DNA of 64,000 nt from Aricia agestis (Eukaryota > Arthropoda > Insecta > Lepidoptera > Lycaenidae), in NCBI RefSeq assembly GCF_905147365.1, contig NC_056410.1, positions 6,981,501 to 7,045,500 of the forward strand, written 5' to 3'. Position numbers and translations under genes: made by a program. Below are positions 58,615-64,000 of the stretch, piece by piece. The notes under the pieces were generated by a model. It was given only the letters and a program-made list of their open reading frames with translations, was not told where the DNA came from and ran no database searches. Positions within the stretch are counted from its first letter, which is position 1. Each line of letters starts with the position of its first letter.

Positions 58615-60262
58615 TATACCCCTAATTATATTATCGTATTGGCGATTTTAAATTAGAATTTTAATTTTAGAAATTAATTTATTAATATCAAATTAATTTA
58701 AAAAATACAATATTATTATAGGTCTACCAAAATCTGATGGCAAAAACTGAGAAAATAAATTGACTCTAGCAATACCGGGGTAATTGGAATAAAACATTTT
58801 GATCCTTTTTTTTATTGTAGTGGCTGATTATGTGTGTTATACATGCAAATATAAAAATTTGTCCAATGATCAAAGATATTTTTTGAAAATCTGCTGGCAA
58901 AAATTGCCATCAGTTTAAAATTTAGTTTGTTATTATTTTTAGCAATATTCCGCGAAATAAACTTCCACCTTTAAGTAAATGAGTGAGTGCACGCATAGGC
59001 ATGCATGCGTACAGCACCTTCCTCCTCCCACACTGCCTATGCGTACACTCGCATGCAAGAACCTGCAAACACCACCACCACACAAGCAATCTGGTAGACC
59101 CATAGTTCCCCGAATACGTCTCACAGATAAAAAAATATTAAACAGAAAAGAAAGGAATGAAATTAAGAAATATAAAATGTAATCGTATAATCTTAATGAA
59201 GTAAATATAGGTAAAGCAATAACTGTCCATGCTCAAAGTCAGGTTCACGATATCTGGAGTTACATCTACGGCAACAATAGGCAGCGGACACAAAGGCGAC
59301 CTTGGGCCGAAATGAACCGTTTACGAAATATCTGTAATGAAAATAATTACGAGCAATGCAACTATATTATGTTCATTACGTTAATTTGGTGTTTATGTAC
59401 ACGAAGTGGTATGATCTATGTACACACAGCCTGAAGATAACTAAAGAAACTTCGAGTTCTTTAGCTGAAGTAATTGAGTATGAGTGTATTTTGGAACGCA
59501 GTTCCTTATCGCGCTTTCGGAGACTAGACAGAACGATATATGACCTCGACACTTTTTTAATAGTACCTGCATGGTAGGTGGCAGAGGGCGTTGATAGTAT
59601 TCCTGTACGTCAACTAAATGGCGTTTTTTGAAAATAAAAGGTGACGTGTTGTTAGTATTCCTGAGCGTCAATAGATGGCGTTTTTTTAATATTTTTTTTA
59701 GTGTATATAATAATATGTATAACAGGTTTTTTGAACATAAGAAATAACTTCGTTCCATTCGGGTGTCCCTTGACACCTCTCAAGTTTTTTGTTATGCATT
59801 GGTATTAGAAGTCGGTTAGTTTGATTGTTAGCATATTGCTTAAATTGCAGAAAAATGTAATTGTTGTTGTTATAAAATCATTAGGCATGGCAATTAGGAG
59901 AAATGAGGAAAAAGAAAAGAAGTTTTTTTTATTATAAGAAATTCGTTGGAAGCATCAAAATATTTGACTCTTATATTTACTTTGTGAATGAGCTCACAAA
60001 AAGCGTGTTATTGGAAGTGATCTAACCGCGTGGCACACTCATTACTTCACTTCTTATAAATTATCGCACGCAACACGGAAACACACTGCATCGCACATAT
60101 CTGCCATATTTCAAGATCCAGCGCTAAGTACTAGTTAGACGATACAGGAGAGAAATAATAACTCTATCATGTGATATTAGATTATCGCTACATAGAATGC
60201 AGGTTAAAGCAGTGTTGATCCTTGAAGAAATGAAGTTGCCATAATTCTTGACGTTAAACCCA
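58615..60262. other. No supported gene
   Basis: An open frame at 58979-59182 ends in a basic stretch (LTDKKILNRKERNEIKKYKM). It has no match I can name and may be chance. A tract at 59740-59781 matches, inverted, part of the family E Helitron at 47770-47812. Confidence 0.45.
59590..59690 (+). repeat. 58-bp-period imperfect tandem duplication
   Basis: GTTGATAGTATTCCTGTACG and GTTGTTAGTATTCCTGAGCG, each followed by a GATGGCGTTTTTT-like end. Confidence 0.7.
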
Positions 60263-60474
60263 TCCAAACGAATATTATAAATGCGAAAGTGTGTCTGTCT
60301 GTTTGCCTGTCCTACCTCTTCACGCCCGAAACGCTCAACTGATTTTGCTCAAATTTGGCATGGAGATACTTTGAGTCTCAGGAAAGGACATAGGATAATT
60401 ATTATCCTGGAAAAATGTACGGTTCTCGCGCGATAAACGAATTTTGGCGCAACGGAGTTGCGGGCATCATCTAG
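60263..60474 (+). mobile_element. Helitron family A, near full length
   Basis: It starts TCCAAACGAATATTATAAAT, has the intact hairpin GCGCAACGGAGTTGCG and ends GGCATCATCTAG, T. Confidence 0.85.
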
Positions 60475-61437
60475 TAAAATTATAATATACAGACCTAAAA
60501 AATCTTTTGCTATTTGGATGACATAGAGAAGTGGATTCCAAAGAGCATTCGCTTAAAATAACACAGCTACAATGTTTCTTACTGCCGTACTCAGAGTATT
60601 CAGCTTATAATATGTAATTAATTTAAAAATTTCACATTTAAGCCTCATACATTATCTGTCAAACTCTTTATTAAATTGAGGGTTAATCATAATTAAATGT
60701 CTCTGAATACGGAGGTTAGAGGAATATTTTAATCAGCTGTTTCTAGATTGACACGTTAAAATAAAGCGGGAAAACAAAAACCTTGAAGGATTGCAAAATA
60801 ATTTTAACAGCGGGAAAACCTGTAACCCTGCAGTTATGACATACATAAACCATAAACTCATCGTAATTCACGCTTTGATCTGTCTTTCAACATAATTGAA
60901 AACTTTCGATAATTACCTACTAATATTTCGATTCTTTGAGTAAGTACATTTATGATGGAATCGATTCGATGATAATTTTAATGGAGATGCAATCGAATAT
61001 CGATTCACATTCACCGCCAAGTCGAAGCCGATTGCAATATGGATTCCGACGGCGCACTCACTTGTAATGGAAATTATGCCTATCGATAGTAATTATTACA
61101 ATATCGCAAAGGAAGGTTCTAACTTTTAATTAGATTATGTTAAGCTGATATACAAAGTGAATGTATCTAACTTTGTAAACACAACTGAATATTAAAGAAC
61201 GTTGAAAATAGGCGTTTCAGTAGAAATTACAGTATAATATCTCCAACTTAATAAGATGTTATTAAATATTGATTAGTCAAAGGTTCGTTTGTAGCGGCAT
61301 GGGATCAGCAAGTCAGTCTGCAGTTGGTGTAGGTATAAGTGCTGACAGTACTTCTTTACTCAAAAAGGGTCATTTTATACGGCCATAAATTAGTATGTAA
61401 TAATGTGGCTGGAAATGTCTGTCCGGGCCCCCACAAA
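60475..61437. other. No gene seen
   Basis: AT-rich. Nothing recognised. Confidence 0.6.
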
Positions 61438-61457
61438 CCCCCCCCCCCCCCCCCCCT
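61438..61457 (+). repeat. Poly(C) tract of 20
   Basis: Twenty uninterrupted C residues, unusual in AT-rich DNA. The length may be an assembly or sequencing estimate. Confidence 0.85.
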
Positions 61458-61543
61458 CACCATAGATCTGTCACTTATAACGAAATGGTATCGTGGCGTT
61501 TGTATTGCGTCTTATTTCTCCTTTTTAGGAATAAAGTAAGTCA

Positions 61544-62100
61544 TCTATACATATAATAAAATCGTAGGAAAGTCAATTCTGTACATTGAAAATTTTTGAA
61601 AAATAATACTTGCGACGTGATCTACAATCGATATAGAAGCCAAAAATATAGTTTTTAGAATTTTTGTCTGTTTGTCTGTTTGTCTGTATGTATGTCCGGG
61701 ATAAACTCAGAAAGTACTGAATGGATTTACTTCAAATTTTGCACGGATATTATTTAGAGGTCGGGTCAACACATAGGCTATATATTATTACGATAATGCC
61801 TAGGGTGGGGGGGAGGGGCTCAAGTTTCGTTATTTTTAGTTTTTTGACCATATCGCTAAAACGGTGCGTTGTAGAGAAAAAAAGTGCGCAATGAAAGCTC
61901 TTAAAATTTCCTACAAATTTTTCCTTTACACTTTGTATCTATCTCCACTCCTTTTCTTGCTATGAGCTTTTATCTTCGTTATCTTTACAGATTTCGAGTG
62001 TCGTTTGATTTATATGTAGCGAGCTTCGGCACCGCTCGTCTATAATACTTGGGACGTGATCTACTATACTAACGCGGACGAAGTCGCGGGCAACAGCTAG
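61544..62100 (+). mobile_element. Helitron family E, full length (557 bp)
   Basis: It starts TCTATACATATAATAAAATC and ends with the hairpin GCGGACGAAGTCGC, then GGGCAACAGCTAG followed by T. It contains a TGTC/TTTG microsatellite. Confidence 0.82.
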
Positions 62101-62202
62101 TCTCAAATAACTTGAAGCACGTATCAATTACTTACTAAAGTTAGCTAAGATGTGTTAATGTGCACTCAAAAACTGCAGTCAATACAGATTGTTTTAGTCG
62201 CC

Positions 62203-62370
62203 TAAGGGTTGATTCAGACCGCAACGCGACGAAGCGATGCAAGGCGCGGCGCGGCATTTTGTATGGATTTGACAGATTTCAATTGCGCGAGAAGTCTTGC
62301 GAATCTGTCAAATCCATATAAATTTCGAAATGCGTTTACGCGTCGCGTTGCGGTCGGAATCAACCCTAAA
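62203..62370. mobile_element. MITE, family M2, complete
   Basis: TAA, then GGGTTGATTCAGACCGC ... CGGAATCAACCC, then TAA. The 3-bp TAA flanks fit a PIF/Harbinger-type target duplication. Confidence 0.8.
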
Positions 62371-64000
62371 CCGTAACTTTTTCCGTATAGAAGTCATATT
62401 ATTTTCTATAAACACGTGCTAAACAGCTTGTTGCAGCTAATTAGTACAATACAATGAAAATCATCTTCAGTCAAAGGAAATGGACATCGATAAATAATTC
62501 GATAACCTTCACCGGTAGTCAAAAAAAGCCCGAAGGACGGCGAAGGCAAGTGAACGTTTGTAGACATTGTTCTAGCTCTTACGCAAATCTATAGCTAATA
62601 CATGTAATTTCTCATGGAGTATGGCGGGAAAACACGAGCGTAGGCTGTCCTGCTCTAACACTTGTAACAGCCTATATAGTTTATAGTCTGTCTTTTATTC
62701 GATAAGCCTAAAAGCAAGTATGACCTCTTCACCTGAAGAGCAGACTAACATTTCAGGTGAAATTCTTCGTAATTTTTCTTAATATTATGTGCTTCTTAAA
62801 AAAATAAATGAGTAGGTCTATAATAAATTATTATGGCACGCATAGCTAAAGCTGTTGTTATGTTTGTTATATTGTTTTTTTTTTAATATTGAAACACGTG
62901 TAAATTTAAATAATATGATAATAATGATATAAGGTCTTAACAACGACCAAGTTTGAGCTGGACCTGCACACGGAGGGTTTCGTGCCATTATTATTAGGAA
63001 GTAAAAGACTATTATTAGATATAAAAAAATGATATAATTTTATTTCATTGGTGAGACTTACCCTATCAATTTTGATTTCCATGTGATATAATCTGCCTTG
63101 AAATACAAACAGGTGGACAAAAATTTAACAGGAAAATAATCTCACTTTACTTTCGAGTAAAGGAACCCTAAAAACTAAAAATAAATGTCAATGTCATTCA
63201 ACAGGTCAAGTCTTAAAAGTTTTGATATTAAAAATAACTTTATTTACTTAATTTAATTTGTGTCAATGTTTTATGCATATTATATTATCTTTGTACCATC
63301 GAGGAAATTGATTCCTAGGCAGTTGACGGACCTACGTCATTTGGTCGGCAAGTCAATTCAATGTAAGCTCTGTGATCACTTGACTTCTTTGATAGCACAT
63401 AAATATTATGTAAACATAATAAAATATGTCTAAATTTTAAGTATTATATTATTTATTTCAATGTCATATTGACGCGAGACGACAAAACACGTGTCGATTT
63501 TTTGCTTCCCGATTAAAGAAAACACTGTCGCAAAAAATATATGCATTCAAAATTCAAACATAATATTTATTCTGAGGGCCTGTTCCTATAATTACGCAAA
63601 ACTAGTCTAAAATCGTAAGTACATAAACAATCAAGTGACCTAATTTTCTAATAACTTTTTTGTTACCAAATCAAAAAGTGAACATGGTGCAAACAAATGC
63701 AACCTAAATTAAAATACGTACAAATATTTCATATTACAGACATTCTAGGAACTGCTTCCATTTTTGCTAAAACCTACTTGGTGACCCGATTTTAATTTTC
63801 AAAAAAAAAAAAAACTAACCTAAAGTAACACAAAATAAAAAATCGAACTCGCAAACAAATGCAATCGAAATTCAAAAATACGATGACATTATCTGATATT
63901 ACCGACATTCCCGGAACTGTTCCCATATTACATTCAGTTCCCATTATATCACAGAAGTTGTATTTAAACTAGTGACTAAATAAAATTTCCCAAAAAAGTA
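62371..64000. other. No gene seen
   Basis: AT-rich apart from the half-MITE at 63294-63385. Confidence 0.6.
63294..63385. mobile_element. Left half of the CATCGAGGAAA MITE
   Basis: ACCATCGAGGAAATTGATTC followed by CTAGGCAGTTGACGGACC and ACGTCATTTGGTCGG. The right end is missing. Confidence 0.65.

Noticed and set aside
58979..59182. Possible bZIP-like basic region
   Set aside because: Only a short Lys/Arg-rich tail, no leucine zipper, and no recognisable family.

Overview
The window looks like nuclear DNA of a moth or butterfly (Lepidoptera). It is AT-rich, gene-poor and packed with short non-autonomous transposable elements of kinds typical of lepidopteran genomes: Helitrons that end in a hairpin plus CTAG, tRNA-derived SINEs, a second SINE with a G-rich block, fold-back MITEs and 5'-truncated LINE scraps. 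This assignment rests on recognising sequence styles, not on a search.

Only two protein-coding loci can be supported. (1) On the minus strand at 6079-6219 there is one well-formed internal exon of an angiotensin-converting-enzyme-like peptidase (ANCE/ACE family, M2), with good splice signals at both ends. No other exon of it was recognised here. (2) On the plus strand, a complete two-exon gene spans about 37022-43965. It encodes a secreted, low-complexity, proline/valine/tyrosine-rich protein of 370 residues that resembles the CPLCP group of cuticular proteins. It has a TATA box, a coding exon 1 of only 9 nt (Met-Lys-Thr), a 5,525-nt intron and one long GC-rich exon 2.

Layout. 1-7.6 kb: AT-rich DNA, the ACE exon and its TE-filled flanks. 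7.6-37 kb: Helitrons, SINEs and MITEs, several nested, with no supported gene. 37-44 kb: the cuticular-protein gene. 44-64 kb: more repeats, including a MITE cluster at 52.3-52.8 kb and Helitrons to 62.1 kb. The two genes show no sign of working together. They are about 31 kb apart and on opposite strands.

The most notable features are: at least six Helitron families with unrelated bodies that share one terminal layout (5' TC, AT-rich start, 3' short GC-rich hairpin, CTAG, then T); several nested insertions that give a relative chronology; many near-perfect, nearly spacerless palindromes, including a perfect 56-bp one; and a G-quadruplex-like array inside a SINE. I saw no CRISPR array, operon, rRNA gene or functional tRNA gene, and no clear undescribed system.
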